Below are positions 15,311-24,107 of a stretch of 45,795 nt of DNA, one piece after another. Source of the DNA: Actinoplanes solisilvae. Lineage in GTDB: Bacteria > Actinomycetota > Actinomycetes > Mycobacteriales > Micromonosporaceae. Both the position numbers and the translations under genes were made by a program. The stretch spans positions 1 to 45,795 of the forward strand of contig NZ_RJAC01000042.1 of NCBI RefSeq assembly GCF_003999975.1, given 5' to 3'. A model generated the notes under the pieces. The model was given only the letters and a program-made list of their open reading frames with translations, was not told where the DNA came from and made no database searches. The stretch's first letter is position 1, and each line of letters opens with the position of its first letter.

Positions 15311-16615
15311 TCAGGCCGCAGCCATGCGTCGGTCCAGTTCCTGCACGATCGGCTCGCTGTTCCAGCGGTTGAGTCCTTCTCGGGCGCGCTGGGCGCGTGA
15401 GATGCCGCGGAGGTTACCGATCTGCCGCAGGCGCTCGTAGGTTTCCCCGAGGGTGGTGCAGGCCACGTCGAGGTGGCCGGTGAGCGCGTAGGCGCTGCCG
15501 AGGTCGACACGGGCGGCGAGCGCCACGTTGGTGTTGCTCGGGTCGTTTTTCAGGGCGGTGGCTGCTTGTTCCAGGTGGGTGACAGCGCGTGCGGGTTCCT
15601 TGAGCAGCAGGAGGCAGGTGCCTTCGTACACGTCCACGCGTGTGGGGTTCCAGTCGCTGAACAGACCTGTGCGGTCCTGGGCGGTGATGGCGGAGGCGGC
15701 CTGCCGTGCCCGCACGAGGGCGTCGTCGGTCTCGTTGCGAAGGCCTAGCGCGGCATACGCTTGGGCTTGCTCGGCGGCGATCCTGGCCTGCGCCGCAGCG
15801 GTGAGGTGGTCAGCCGCAGCGGCGGCCTCGTCGAGCAGTCGCAGCCCGGTCATGATGTCGCCGTCGGCTTGGATCAGCGTCGAGGCCCCCGAGTGCAGGT
15901 TACTTTCGAAGATCCGTGCGGTGGCACCAAGCCGGATGCTGCCGAGTCGATCGGCGAGGCTGCGGGCGTAGGCGCAGTGGGCCAGGGCCATGGAGCGGTT
16001 GCCTTGTGCGCTCCACAGTCGGCTGGCGACGATGGATGCCTCACCGAGCATCACGCCGATATCGACTCTGATCGGATCCTTCTCTGCTTTGCGGAACAGC
16101 GTCAGCAGGCATTCCCGGTGCGCCTCCACCAGGCCGAGCAGAGCTGCGGGTGGGACGGCTTGGCGTTGCTGGGCGAGCATGCTGGTGACGACGGAGAAAC
16201 TGTTCCAGTCGTCGCCCGCGTCACTGTCGACGTGGAGGGCATGGTCCGTGAACAACTCGGGCACCCGCAGGTCGGCATTGCCGATGATGCTGCCGGATGG
16301 CGTAGGTGCGGCTTGGGACGTGGCGACTGACGCCCGATCGATGTAGAAGCCGATCTCGCTGTCGGTCTGTGCGTGAAGGACGGCGCGGAAGGCCTCCCGA
16401 CGTCGTTTGCCGGGCCACCGGTTCTCACCTCGTTCGAGACGGCCGATGTCGGTCTCGTCCCAGGTGCTCGTGACCTGGTAGATGTCCCACAAGTAGGCGT
16501 TTACCGCGTCGGCGAGTTCCTGCCGCGACATCGGGCGTCCAGATCCTGAAGGAGACTTGCGTGCGCGGCGTGCTTGGGCCAGCAGCGTGTTCGGCCGCCT
16601 CTTGATTCTGCCCAT
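15311..16615 (-). CDS. XRE-type regulator with TPR-like C-terminal half
   Basis: The product is 434 aa from the ATG at 16615 (MGRIKRRPNTLLAQARRARKS). An N-terminal helix-turn-helix (SRQELADAVNAYLWD, then DETDIGRLERGENRWPGKRRREAFRAVL, residues about 28-75) is followed by some 300 residues of helical repeats (LAHCAYARSLADRLGS, AEQAQAYAALGLRNETDDALVRARQAA, RVDLGSAYALTGHLDVACTTL). This is the architecture of actinobacterial XRE regulators that sit beside secondary-metabolite and RiPP genes. It may control the lanthipeptide locus 8 kb away, whose last gene also encodes a helical-repeat protein, but that is only proximity. The ribosome-binding site is weak. Confidence 0.8.
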   Translation of the reverse strand: MGRIKRRPNTLLAQARRARKSPSGSGRPMSRQELADAVNAYLWDIYQVTSTWDETDIGRLERGENRWPGKRRREAFRAVLHAQTDSEIGFYIDRASVATSQAAPTPSGSIIGNADLRVPELFTDHALHVDSDAGDDWNSFSVVTSMLAQQRQAVPPAALLGLVEAHRECLLTLFRKAEKDPIRVDIGVMLGEASIVASRLWSAQGNRSMALAHCAYARSLADRLGSIRLGATARIFESNLHSGASTLIQADGDIMTGLRLLDEAAAAADHLTAAAQARIAAEQAQAYAALGLRNETDDALVRARQAASAITAQDRTGLFSDWNPTRVDVYEGTCLLLLKEPARAVTHLEQAATALKNDPSNTNVALAARVDLGSAYALTGHLDVACTTLGETYERLRQIGNLRGISRAQRAREGLNRWNSEPIVQELDRRMAAA

Positions 16616-16800
16616 CGTCTGATCGCCGTGTCGGATCGAGTGAGCCGTCAGCTTGGCATCCGGCTGATCAAGTTCGCCCACGGGCGGCGCACCTCCTCGT
16701 CGGTTGTCCCAGGATGGCAGGGTAATTGATGGTCGGGTAGCCCAAGGGGATCTCACCCTCGGGCTCCACCACGAACGTCCGCCCGAGGTCGACCTGCTGG

Positions 16801-17022
16801 CTACGCATCGTGGTGCTGAGCGGAACCGCAGTTGAACTCCCCGGCCTGGGCGCCCGCGATGAAGGCATCCCATTCGCCGGGGCCGAACTCTAGAACCGCG
16901 CCAGTGGGGTTCTTGCTATCGCGGACGCCGACGGTTCCGCCGGCGGCGAAGGCGACCTCGACGCAATTGCCTTGATCGCTTCGGGTGCTCTTGCGCCAGT
17001 TGGTGAATTTGCTCGATGTCAT
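16801..17022 (-). CDS. DUF397 domain protein
   Basis: The product is 73 aa and starts with SKFTNWRKSTRSDQGNCVEVAF, the diagnostic W-R-K-S-x-x-S...C-V-E-V pattern of DUF397, followed by VGVRDSKNPTGAVLEFGPGEWDAFI. These small proteins are almost always encoded directly after an XRE/DUF5753 regulator and are thought to act with it, in the WhiJ-type regulatory pairs of actinomycetes. Here the ATG at 17022 overlaps the regulator stop by 4 bases, so translation is coupled. Confidence 0.92.
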   Translation of the reverse strand: MTSSKFTNWRKSTRSDQGNCVEVAFAAGGTVGVRDSKNPTGAVLEFGPGEWDAFIAGAQAGEFNCGSAQHHDA

Positions 17023-17900
17023 CGTCGGTTCCCTGCGTAGTCGGACAGTTCCTCGGCCACGGTGGCGAGGAACGCGAGGCTTTCATCGGGGGTGAGCGCC
17101 GCCTGTTGCAGGCGCCGGTACAGGTCCAGGTACTGGCTGGTCTCGGCCAGATCGGTGAGGACCAGGTCGCGGCGGACCATCTCGACGGCGACGACGACGG
17201 GATCGCCGGGGTCGGGGTACCGGTACGTGAAGAACGGTGATCCCGGAACCACGTATCCCGGCAGCGATGCCGATATCGGCAGGATGCGGATGGTGATCTT
17301 CTTCTTGCGTTCCCGCCCGACCTGCACGAGGTGGTCGAGCTGGGCGCGGACGACCTCCGGGGGTGCGGCATGTCGGCGCACGGCCAGTTCGTCGATGATG
17401 ACCTCGTAGCTGGGTCCGCCGTCACGGTGGAGGATGCGTTGGCGGATCTGGCGGGCCTCCAGCGCCCGGGTCGGGTCGAAGTCCTCGGGCCGGGGGCCGC
17501 GGTTGACGCGCATCCGGACTTCGGTGAACTCGGGTATCTGAAGCAGACCGGGCAGCAGGGTCTGGTACTCGGCGATGGAGCGGGCGCCGGCTTCCAGGTC
17601 GGCGTACAGGGCTTGGCTAGGGCCCATCTCGTCGCGGAACTTCTCCCACCAGCCGCGCTCGCCGGCCTCCCGGGCGATGGTGGTGATCTGCTCCCAGCGG
17701 CGGTCACCGACCTTGAGCACGTTGAGGATGCGCATGATCTCGTCGTCGTTCGGGCGTACGTGCCCGTTCTGTAGTTGGCTGATCCGCTGGCGGGGAATGC
17801 CGACGGCCGTGCCGAGCCGCTGGGTGGAGTAGCCGTGCTCCTCGCGGAGGCGGATCAGCTCGGTGGCAAGGCGATGGCGGCGCACGTAGGGGCTGATCAT
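17019..17900 (-). CDS. XRE-family regulator with DUF5753 domain
   Basis: The product is 293 aa. The ATG at 17900 has GGAGG eight bases upstream, which decides the start. Residues 8-65 form a helix-turn-helix (LATELIRLREEHGYSTQRLGTAVGIPRQRISQLQNG). The rest is DUF5753: IAEYQTLLPGLLQIPEFTEVRM, RQRILHRDGGPSYEVIIDELAVRRH, and the beta-rich end with ITIRILPISASLPGYVVPGSPF. It is paired with the DUF397 gene by a 4-base overlap. Members of this pair regulate development and antibiotic genes in Streptomyces; the targets here are unknown. The divergent genes at 18227 onward are the nearest candidates. Confidence 0.92.
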   Translation of the reverse strand: MISPYVRRHRLATELIRLREEHGYSTQRLGTAVGIPRQRISQLQNGHVRPNDDEIMRILNVLKVGDRRWEQITTIAREAGERGWWEKFRDEMGPSQALYADLEAGARSIAEYQTLLPGLLQIPEFTEVRMRVNRGPRPEDFDPTRALEARQIRQRILHRDGGPSYEVIIDELAVRRHAAPPEVVRAQLDHLVQVGRERKKKITIRILPISASLPGYVVPGSPFFTYRYPDPGDPVVVAVEMVRRDLVLTDLAETSQYLDLYRRLQQAALTPDESLAFLATVAEELSDYAGNRR

Positions 17901-18226
17901 CAACGAACCTCCGGCACGGACAGAAGCGAGTCCACCGTGACTGTCCGACCGCTTAGGACTGTCCGGTGCGGCCAGAGCGTAACCCCGGTTTTCCTTGTCA
18001 AGATCCGCCCAGCGGTCTCCTGGGGTGAAGAATCCGCAGGTCAACGGCGCGCCTCCTGCTAACTCTCCTATTAAAACTCCTTGCAATTCGGGGTTCCGCA
18101 CCTGCGGACTGTCAGTGATCGTAGGCACACCACAAGCGACACATCGATGTGGCAGCCCGCCAAGCGGTCGTCCAGACAGCCGCACCACAGGGCGAACATG
18201 ATCCGACCGTTGCCGAGGAGGACGTG
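17901..18226. promoter_or_regulatory. Divergent intergenic region upstream of the DUF5753 regulator
   Basis: The 326 bp contain no convincing gene. The regulator's ribosome-binding site lies at its left end and GAGGAGG, for the next plus-strand gene, at its right end. A relatively AT-rich patch (TCCTATTAAAACTCCTTG, about 18067-18084) is a plausible promoter zone. I see no clear palindromic operator. Confidence 0.35.
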
Positions 18227-18755
18227 ATGAGCGCCGACGGGTCACCGAAACTGACCGAACGCCGTGACGAGTCGGCCGTGCCTTGCGTACTGCCGTCCAC
18301 GATGGCGATCAGCGGCCCGGCGTCGCCGTACGGCGACGCCGTCGTTCGCGGCCTGCCGTCCTCGTCCATGTTCGCCATGGCGGTGTGGGTCTACCGGTCG
18401 CACCGGCGAGATGGTGCTGGCTTGTGTCGGTCCTGTATGAGCCGGACTTGCCGGTCACGGGCTCACGCAGCGACGGTCATCGCGGCGGCCGGGTTCAACC
18501 CGGCAGATGTCGACGCGCCCACCCGCTGCGGCGGCCACAGCCGGCGACGTCAGCCGCCCGTTGCTTCTGCCGGTCGTCGTTCACCCGCTCGGGTGACAGC
18601 CGCCCGAGACGTCCGGTCACGACTGTCCCCCGAGGGTCGTGACCCGGACCCAACCACGCGGTGGGTCCGCCGGATCACGGCGCGACCAACCGCGCGGCAG
18701 CGCAGCTCGGATGGCGGACCCGCGCCCACGCGCATCGGCGGCGAGGGAACCCTCC
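18227..18755 (+). CDS. Putative Cys-containing small protein, 3' end unresolved
   Basis: The ATG at 18227 is preceded by a strong GAGGAGG, which supports translation. The first 105 codons look protein-like, including MFAMAVWVYRSHRRDGAGLCRSCMS and HAATVIAAAGFNPADVDAP, with a possible C-x2-C pair. After about codon 110 the frame becomes Arg/Pro-rich and stays open until 19123, overlapping the next gene in another frame, which is implausible. Either the true gene has a frameshift near 18540 or the end is wrong. I stop the feature at the next start. No family is recognised. Confidence 0.3.
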
Positions 18756-19079
18756 ATGCACAGCGAACTCGTCAACCTGGCCCGCCCGATCAACCCGTAT
18801 CCGCTGTGCGGCCGGTTGTTCTGCCGGTGCGGGGCACCGTTCTGCCGGTGGGGCTCGCCCGCCGCGAAACGCGAATACATGGCCGTGTGCGGCTGCCGGC
18901 TGCGGCCGATCGACGCGGACACCATCGAGCGCCGCGTGTACGCCGACACGGCAAGGCTGGATCCGGTGGCGGCTGCCGACGGCTCGCCTGCCACGCCGGG
19001 CGAGGTGCTGGCTCGTCTGTACACCCGGATCGAGGTCGGCGGGACGGTCGACGACGTGCGGTTCGTCCCGCGCCTATGA
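18756..19079 (+). CDS. Small Cys-rich zinc-ribbon-like protein
   Basis: The product is 107 aa; ATG at 18756 with GAGGGAA upstream. The first half holds repeated Cys pairs: PLCGRLFCRCGAPFCRWG and MAVCGCRLRPID, consistent with one zinc ribbon resembling the recombinase zinc beta-ribbon, then a helical part with RRVYADTARLD and a terminal VLARLYTRIEVGGTVDDVRFVP. I know no function for it. It is the nearest gene before the APC permease (170 bp gap) on the same strand. Confidence 0.5.
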   Translation: MHSELVNLARPINPYPLCGRLFCRCGAPFCRWGSPAAKREYMAVCGCRLRPIDADTIERRVYADTARLDPVAAADGSPATPGEVLARLYTRIEVGGTVDDVRFVPRL

Positions 19080-19249
19080 GCCGCGCCCGTCGCCGCTGCT
19101 GGGCAGGGCGCGGCGGCGGGTAGCGCGGTATCGCCCGGCAAGACCTGGAGCCGGGTCGCCTTGCCCCGGAGCCCTCTGACTCTCCGCAGGTTCACCCCAG
19201 CGGCCGGCGGAGTCCTCACCCCTCGAATGCCAGTGAAGGGATTTCCCCG

Positions 19250-20680
19250 GTGTCGTATCCGGTCGAAGAGTTGCAGCGGTTCGGTTATCAGCAGGAGCTA
19301 CGGCGGGCGCTGCGGTTCCGTGACCTGCTCGCGTACGGGTTGATCTTCATGGTGCCGATCGCGCCGATGGCGATCTTCGGCGCGGTGTTCTCCGCGTCCG
19401 GCGGCATGGTGGTCACGGCGTACGCGATCGGAGTCGTTGCGTTAATCTTCACCGCGTTCTCGTACGCGCAGATGGTCAAGCCGTTCCCGCTGTCGGGCTC
19501 GGTCTATAACTACGTCGGCCGGGGTATCGGCGCACCGGTCGGGTTCATCGCCGGGTGGGCGATCATGCTCGACTACGTCCTCGTGCCGACGCTGCTCTAT
19601 CTGGTGGCCTCGGTCGCCCTGCACGCCAGCCTGGCGGCGGTCCCGGTGCTGTCGGCGGTCCCGGTGTGGGGATGGCTGGTCGCGTTCGTCGCGGCGAATA
19701 CTGCCATCAACACCCGCGGCATCAAGGTGACCGCTAAGTTCACCTGGATCATGCTGGTCGGCGAGTTGGCCGTGCTGTTCATCGTCCTCGGCATCGGCGC
19801 GTGGGCCGTCGCCACCGGCGTAGGCCGGTGGACGTGGGAGCCGCTGTACAACCCGAGCACCTTCGGCGTGGCGATGGTGCTCGCGGGGACCTCCGTGGCG
19901 GTGCTGTCGTTCCTGGGCTTCGACGGCATCGCGATGCTCGCCGAGGAGGCGAAGGGCGGCGCGCGGGTGATCGGCCGGGCGATGGCCGGCGCACTGGTGG
20001 TGGCGGGGCTGCTGTTCATCGCACAGACCTGGCTGGCGGCCATCCTGACCCCGGACCCGCAGGCGCTGATCGCAGGCGGTGATCCGGAGGGTACGGCGTT
20101 CTACACGGCCATCGCGGTGGCGGCGGGGCCGTGGCTGGGCACGCTGTGCGCGTTCGCGACCGCTATCGCGTGGGGGCTTCCGGACTCGATGGTCGCGCAG
20201 GTGGCCATCTCCCGGCTGCTGTACGCGATGGCCCGCGACAAGCAGCTCCCGGGCTTTTTGGCGAAGGTGTCGCGCAAGCGCAACGTGCCGCGCAACGCGA
20301 TCCTGCTCGTTGCTGTCGTCTCCCTCACCCTGGGCTTGTACATGAACGTACGCGACGACGGGATCTCGCTGCTGTCCAGCCTGATCAACTTCGGGGCGCT
20401 GACCGCGTTCCTGCTGCTGCACCTGTCCGTGATCGCCTACCACCTGTTCCGGCAGCGCAGCCGCAACCTGTTCGCGCACCTGGCGATGCCGCTGGTCGGT
20501 GCCACGATCCTCGGATTCGTGGTGTGGAACGCCAACGTCGCGGCACAGAAACTGGGGTTCGCGTGGATCGGGCTCGGCCTGCTGGTCCTGATCGGCCTGT
20601 ACGTCGCGGGCCGGCGCCCGGTGCTGTCCGGGCTCACCCCCGCAGAGCGCACCGGCGCACCCGTGCGCGAGAGGGCGTGA
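19250..20680 (+). CDS. APC-superfamily amino acid permease
   Basis: The product is 476 aa, GTG at 19250 with AAGGGA upstream. It contains about twelve hydrophobic helices, beginning with FRDLLAYGLIFMVPIAPMAIFG and including the APC consensus around FPLSGSVYNYVGRGIGAPVGFIAGW and FLGFDGIAMLAEEAKGG. It imports an amino acid or amine by proton symport or exchange; the substrate cannot be read from sequence. The acetamidase/formamidase gene starts 3 bases after its stop, so transport and amide hydrolysis are probably linked. Codon 65 is a TTA (19442-19444), rare in high-GC actinomycetes and a possible point of bldA-type control. Confidence 0.9.
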   Translation: MSYPVEELQRFGYQQELRRALRFRDLLAYGLIFMVPIAPMAIFGAVFSASGGMVVTAYAIGVVALIFTAFSYAQMVKPFPLSGSVYNYVGRGIGAPVGFIAGWAIMLDYVLVPTLLYLVASVALHASLAAVPVLSAVPVWGWLVAFVAANTAINTRGIKVTAKFTWIMLVGELAVLFIVLGIGAWAVATGVGRWTWEPLYNPSTFGVAMVLAGTSVAVLSFLGFDGIAMLAEEAKGGARVIGRAMAGALVVAGLLFIAQTWLAAILTPDPQALIAGGDPEGTAFYTAIAVAAGPWLGTLCAFATAIAWGLPDSMVAQVAISRLLYAMARDKQLPGFLAKVSRKRNVPRNAILLVAVVSLTLGLYMNVRDDGISLLSSLINFGALTAFLLLHLSVIAYHLFRQRSRNLFAHLAMPLVGATILGFVVWNANVAAQKLGFAWIGLGLLVLIGLYVAGRRPVLSGLTPAERTGAPVRERA

Positions 20681-20683
20681 GTC

Positions 20684-21703
20684 ATGGCCCAGCACACGTT
20701 CATGCCCACCGACAAGGACTACGGATACACCTTCGGCGCCAAAATGCCACTCGTGCACCTGCGCTCCGGCGACGTGCTGTCCACCTATACCGAGGACTGC
20801 TTCGGCGGCGTGATCAAGACGGTGGACGACCTGCCGTCGCAGGTCTGCACCATGCCGTACCTGAACCCGGTCACCGGGCCGTTCTTCATCGAGGACGCGG
20901 AGCCCGGCGACACCCTCGCCGTGCATTTCCTGTCGATCGTCCCGGCCCGCACGACTGGGGTGTCCAGCACGTTCCCGCACTTCGGGGCGCTCACCTCGAC
21001 GTCTCACACGGCGAGCTTGCAGCCGTCGCTGGAGGAACGGGTCTGGCTGTACGACATCGACGTCAAGGCCGGTGTGGTGCGTTACCGCGCCCGCCTCTCC
21101 GAATACACCGCGGACCTGCCCCTGGACCCGATGCACGGCACGGTCGGCGTCGCGCCGGGCGGGTTCGAGGCCCGCAGCAGCCTCACCTGCGACACGCATG
21201 GCGGGAATATGGACACTCCTGAGCTGCGCGCGGGTACCACGCTGTATCTAGGGGTCAACGTGCACGGCGCGATGCTGGGCCTCGGTGACGGGCACGCCCG
21301 GCAGGGCCAGGGTGAGGCGAGCGGCGTCGCGGTCGAGGTCGCCATGTACACCACCATCGCCGTCGAGGTCATCAAAGGCGTGTCAACGCCATGGCCCCGG
21401 ATCGAGTCCGATACCGCGATCATGTCCGTCGGCTGTGCCCGCCCTCTGGAGGACGCGTTCCGGATCAGCCAGCACGACCTGGTCGGCTGGACCGCCGAGC
21501 TGACCGGCCTCGACCTGCTCGACGCGTACCAGCTCGTCGCGCAGGCCGGCACCGCGCCGGTGGGCAATGTGTGCGACCCGAACTACACCATGCTCGCCGC
21601 CCTGCCCAAGCCAAACCTGCGAGGCGTGGCCGCCTACGGCGGCGCCCATGAGCGGCTGCGCAGCCAGCCCCATTCGACGTCCGCCGGGACCGGCGCGCGA
21701 TGA
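20684..21703 (+). CDS. Acetamidase/formamidase family protein
   Basis: The product is 339 aa, ATG at 20684. It matches the FmdA_AmdA family: leader-less, beta-rich, with VTGPFFIEDAEPGDTLAVHFLSI, MHGTVGVAPGG, the metal-site segment THGGNMDTPELRAGTTLYLGVNVHGAMLGLGDGHARQGQGE, and AIMSVGCARPLEDAFRIS. Family members hydrolyse short amides such as formamide or acetamide, releasing ammonia. The motif set G-G-N-M-D and G-D-x-H-A is complete, so activity is likely. The gene lies between the permease and the GPP34 gene, overlapping the latter by 4 bases. Confidence 0.9.
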   Translation: MAQHTFMPTDKDYGYTFGAKMPLVHLRSGDVLSTYTEDCFGGVIKTVDDLPSQVCTMPYLNPVTGPFFIEDAEPGDTLAVHFLSIVPARTTGVSSTFPHFGALTSTSHTASLQPSLEERVWLYDIDVKAGVVRYRARLSEYTADLPLDPMHGTVGVAPGGFEARSSLTCDTHGGNMDTPELRAGTTLYLGVNVHGAMLGLGDGHARQGQGEASGVAVEVAMYTTIAVEVIKGVSTPWPRIESDTAIMSVGCARPLEDAFRISQHDLVGWTAELTGLDLLDAYQLVAQAGTAPVGNVCDPNYTMLAALPKPNLRGVAAYGGAHERLRSQPHSTSAGTGAR

Positions 21704-22488
21704 CTGTGTTCGTGACTGCTGACAAGGCTCCCTCCGTGCCCTCGACGATCCGCCTCGACCCGAAAGCGGTCCTGCCGCTGCACGCCGAGCTGTACCTGCT
21801 CGCGCACGACGACGACACCGGTGCCCTCCTGCTCAACCAGCAGTCCCTCGCGGTCGGCCTGGCCGGGGCGCTGCTGCTGGAGCTGTCACTCAAGGAGTAC
21901 GTCGCAGTCGGCTACACCTACGACGAGTTCCGCCTGGAATGGCAGGAACAACCGGGACGGTTGACGGTGGTCCGGCCTGGCCCTGCCGGCAGCGCACCGC
22001 TGGACGCCGCGCTGGACGCCGTGGAGCGCATCGCGCGCGAGCACCGCAGCGGCGACCAGCTTCGGGCGTGGTTGCGCTCGTTCGCCACCGCCGACCTGTA
22101 CGAGCGGGTCCGCGGCGGGCTGGTGGCCGTGGGGTTGTTGCAGCGCGCCGAGCGTCGCCGGCTGGGCGGACTCCTCAAGACCAAGACCCACCTGCCGGTG
22201 CACCACGGCTACCCCATCCGTGCCCGCGCCCACATCCGCGATGCGGTCAGCTACCACGCGCAGCGGGGCCGGGTCCGGTATACGGCGCCCGACGACGAGT
22301 GCGTGGCCTTGTGTGGTCTGGTCGCCGCGCTCGAGCTGGCCGAGTTCCTGTACGACGGCATGGACACCCGGGACCTGACCCAGTGGTTGTGGCACGTCGT
22401 CACGAAACACGAGAACCCGAGCGTCACCGCCGTGGTGCAGGCGGTCGACGCCGGTCGCGGTGACCTGGCCGTAGCGGCGATGCAATGA
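21700..22488 (+). CDS. GPP34 (GOLPH3/Vps74-like) family protein
   Basis: The product is 262 aa; ATG at 21700 overlaps the formamidase stop by 4 bases. The N-terminal part LHAELYLLAHDDDTGALLLNQQSLAVGLAGALLLELSL is the signature of bacterial GPP34 proteins, and the rest is helical with WLRSFATADLYERVRGGLVAVGLLQ. The eukaryotic relatives bind phosphoinositides on Golgi membranes. In actinomycetes the role is unknown, though GPP34 genes are frequent in natural-product and development loci. Translational coupling on both sides places it in the same operon as the amidase and the DUF574 methyltransferase. Confidence 0.88.
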   Translation: MTVFVTADKAPSVPSTIRLDPKAVLPLHAELYLLAHDDDTGALLLNQQSLAVGLAGALLLELSLKEYVAVGYTYDEFRLEWQEQPGRLTVVRPGPAGSAPLDAALDAVERIAREHRSGDQLRAWLRSFATADLYERVRGGLVAVGLLQRAERRRLGGLLKTKTHLPVHHGYPIRARAHIRDAVSYHAQRGRVRYTAPDDECVALCGLVAALELAEFLYDGMDTRDLTQWLWHVVTKHENPSVTAVVQAVDAGRGDLAVAAMQ

Positions 22489-22679
22489 CCCTCGACCAGA
22501 ACCGGCCCGCCACCGCCTCATCCGGTTGCACCCCGGCCAGGCACAGCCCCGGCGTGCAACCCGCACCACCCGACACACCGGCGGTCCAGGTGGCGACCGG
22601 GGGTGTACCGCTGCCTCAACCCTCCGGACTACGGCCACACACCCCCACGACGCTCGGGCCGCAAGGGGGCGCGTCATGA
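22485..22679 (+). CDS. Small Pro-rich protein translationally coupled on both sides
   Basis: The product is 64 aa. The ATG at 22485 overlaps the GPP34 stop (ATGA) and its TGA at 22677-22679 overlaps the ATG of the next gene in the same way. This perfect fit between two coupled genes is the main evidence that it is real. The sequence is rich in Pro, Thr, Gly and Ala (VQPAPPDTPAVQVATGGVP) and probably disordered. There is one Cys, no signal peptide and no recognised family. It could alternatively be an open leader region needed only to couple translation. Confidence 0.45.
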   Translation: MTLDQNRPATASSGCTPARHSPGVQPAPPDTPAVQVATGGVPLPQPSGLRPHTPTTLGPQGGAS

Positions 22680-23488
22680 ATGTCGACTCGATGGGCTGCG
22701 CGTGGCCCCCCGCGTCGCTCGATACGTCGGTGCCGCATTCGGCTCGGGTCTGGAACTACTGGCTGGGCGGCAAGGACAACTTCGCCGCCGACCGGGCGCT
22801 CGGTGACCAGATCGTGGAGTTCTTCCCCGACATCACCGATATCGCCCGGCAGTCGCGGCAGTTCCTCACCCGCGCCGTGCGGTACCTGGCGGCGGAGGCG
22901 GGGATCAAGCAGTTCCTAGACGTTGGTACGGGCCTGCCGACGGCTGACAACACCCACGAGGTCGCCCAGCGAATCAACCCGTACGCACGGATCGTCTACG
23001 TCGACAACGACTCGTTGGTGCTGGTACACGCACGGGCACTGCTGAACAGCTCGCCGGAGGGTGTCACCGACTACCTCGACGCCGACGTGCACGACCCAGG
23101 CGCCGTTCTGCGTGGGGCGAAAAGGAGCCTGGACTTCACCGAGCCGATCGCTCTGATGATGTTCGGCATCCTGGGCAACGTCGTGGACTACGACCAGGCA
23201 CGCACCATCCTCGACCGGCTGGTGTCCGCCCTACCCTCGGGCAGCTATGTCGTGGTCAATGACGGCACCAACATCATCAATCCCGAAGCCCGCGACGAGG
23301 CCACCCGCATCTCGATCAAGGCGGGCACCCCGTACATCGCCCGCCACCCCGACCAGATCGCCGGCTTCTTCCAGAACCTGGAACTCGTCGAGCCCGGCGT
23401 GGTCTCCACCAGCCAATGGCGACCGGACACAGCTGCGGATACCCCAGCCGAGGTGGATGTGTTCTGCGGGGTGGCACGGAAACCATGA
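22676..23488 (+). CDS. SAM-dependent methyltransferase, DUF574 (Methyltransf_19) family
   Basis: The product is 270 aa. ATG at 22676 is preceded by AAGGGGG and overlaps the small upstream gene. The N-terminus PHSARVWNYWLGGKDNFAADRALGDQ is diagnostic for the DUF574 family, and the SAM-binding motif is FLDVGTGLPTADNTHEVAQ, followed by RIVYVDNDSLVLVHARALL. These enzymes are abundant in actinomycetes and mostly without known substrate. The next gene overlaps by 4 bases. The position just before the FxLD methyltransferase could mean involvement with the lanthipeptide, but the tight coupling is to the amidase/GPP34 group. Confidence 0.92.
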   Translation: MNVDSMGCAWPPASLDTSVPHSARVWNYWLGGKDNFAADRALGDQIVEFFPDITDIARQSRQFLTRAVRYLAAEAGIKQFLDVGTGLPTADNTHEVAQRINPYARIVYVDNDSLVLVHARALLNSSPEGVTDYLDADVHDPGAVLRGAKRSLDFTEPIALMMFGILGNVVDYDQARTILDRLVSALPSGSYVVVNDGTNIINPEARDEATRISIKAGTPYIARHPDQIAGFFQNLELVEPGVVSTSQWRPDTAADTPAEVDVFCGVARKP

Positions 23489-23850
23489 TCAACATGACTG
23501 GCGGAGCCGGCCACGCGACCGACGGAGGCGATGCCCTCGCCGCGATCTGGCAGGCGTACGTACATCTGCGCTTCCCGGATGGACGGCTCCGCCTGGTGGC
23601 TGACTACCTCGCGACGTCGGCCCGCCAGCCCGGCACGGTGATCGTCGAGCTCGACCCGTACACGGTGCACCGATTGCTCCAGGCCATCCGGCTGCGCCCT
23701 GCCGGGCTGCGGGAGCTGCTCGCGAGGCTCGCCACCGCCGGGATGTTGACGCAGGTTCACAGCCGCGACAACGAGGACCTCGGCGTCCAAACACTGACGA
23801 TGCCGCCGCAACCGATGACCAGCACCCTCGCCACCGAGCCCGGCGCCTGA
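23485..23850 (+). CDS. Small hypothetical protein coupled to the DUF574 methyltransferase
   Basis: The product is 121 aa; the ATG at 23485 overlaps the methyltransferase stop (ATGA). The sequence is soluble and mixed alpha/beta: LAAIWQAYVHLRFPDGRLRLVADYL, then VIVELDPYTVHRLLQAIRLRPAGLRELLARLATAGML, which has the look of a winged-helix-like helix pair, and a disordered tail. I do not recognise a family. It is the last clearly coupled gene of the run that begins at the permease. Confidence 0.65.
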   Translation: MINMTGGAGHATDGGDALAAIWQAYVHLRFPDGRLRLVADYLATSARQPGTVIVELDPYTVHRLLQAIRLRPAGLRELLARLATAGMLTQVHSRDNEDLGVQTLTMPPQPMTSTLATEPGA

Positions 23851-23866
23851 CCAGCAGGGGGACGAC

Positions 23867-24022
23867 ATGCCGACATCGTTTCGCGTCACGCCGGCGCCTT
23901 TGCGGACGCTCGACAACGGCGGGGTGGGATTCAGTCCGGCGACCGTGGTTGCCGCTTGCTTGGACGGGATCGGTGCACCCCGTCCGCTATGTCGCCTAGG
24001 CGGTGATCGGATGCCTGGCTGA
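23867..24022 (+). CDS. Possible 51-aa peptide gene before the lanthipeptide cluster
   Basis: The ATG at 23867 has GGGGGAC at good spacing and lies 16 bases after the preceding stop. The peptide begins MPTSFRVTPAPLRTLDNGGVG, contains two Cys (residues 31 and 42) and ends RLGGDRMPG. It is in the size range of RiPP precursors but lacks the FxLD leader motif and a Ser/Thr/Cys-rich core. It may be a small unrelated protein or a chance frame. Confidence 0.35.
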   Translation: MPTSFRVTPAPLRTLDNGGVGFSPATVVAACLDGIGAPRPLCRLGGDRMPG

Positions 24023-24043
24023 GACGCTACGCAGCTCAGGACG

Positions 24044-24072
24044 TTAGACAGCTCACTGGTCGAGTCAGATAT
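24044..24072 (+). promoter_or_regulatory. Possible promoter of the FxLD methyltransferase gene
   Basis: TTAGAC at 24044-24049 and AGATAT at 24067-24072 are separated by 17 bp, in an AT-richer stretch 36 bases before the methyltransferase start. The match to the sigma-70 consensus is moderate. It would start the lanthipeptide operon. Confidence 0.3.
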
Positions 24073-24107
24073 GAAATCAGGCAGCTTTCGACAAGAGGAA
24101 TTTCTCG

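Noticed and set aside
19442..21199. Minus-strand 585-codon frame across permease and amidase genes
   Set aside because: It is a high-GC antisense shadow: the plus-strand genes have complete family motifs, ribosome-binding sites and coupling.
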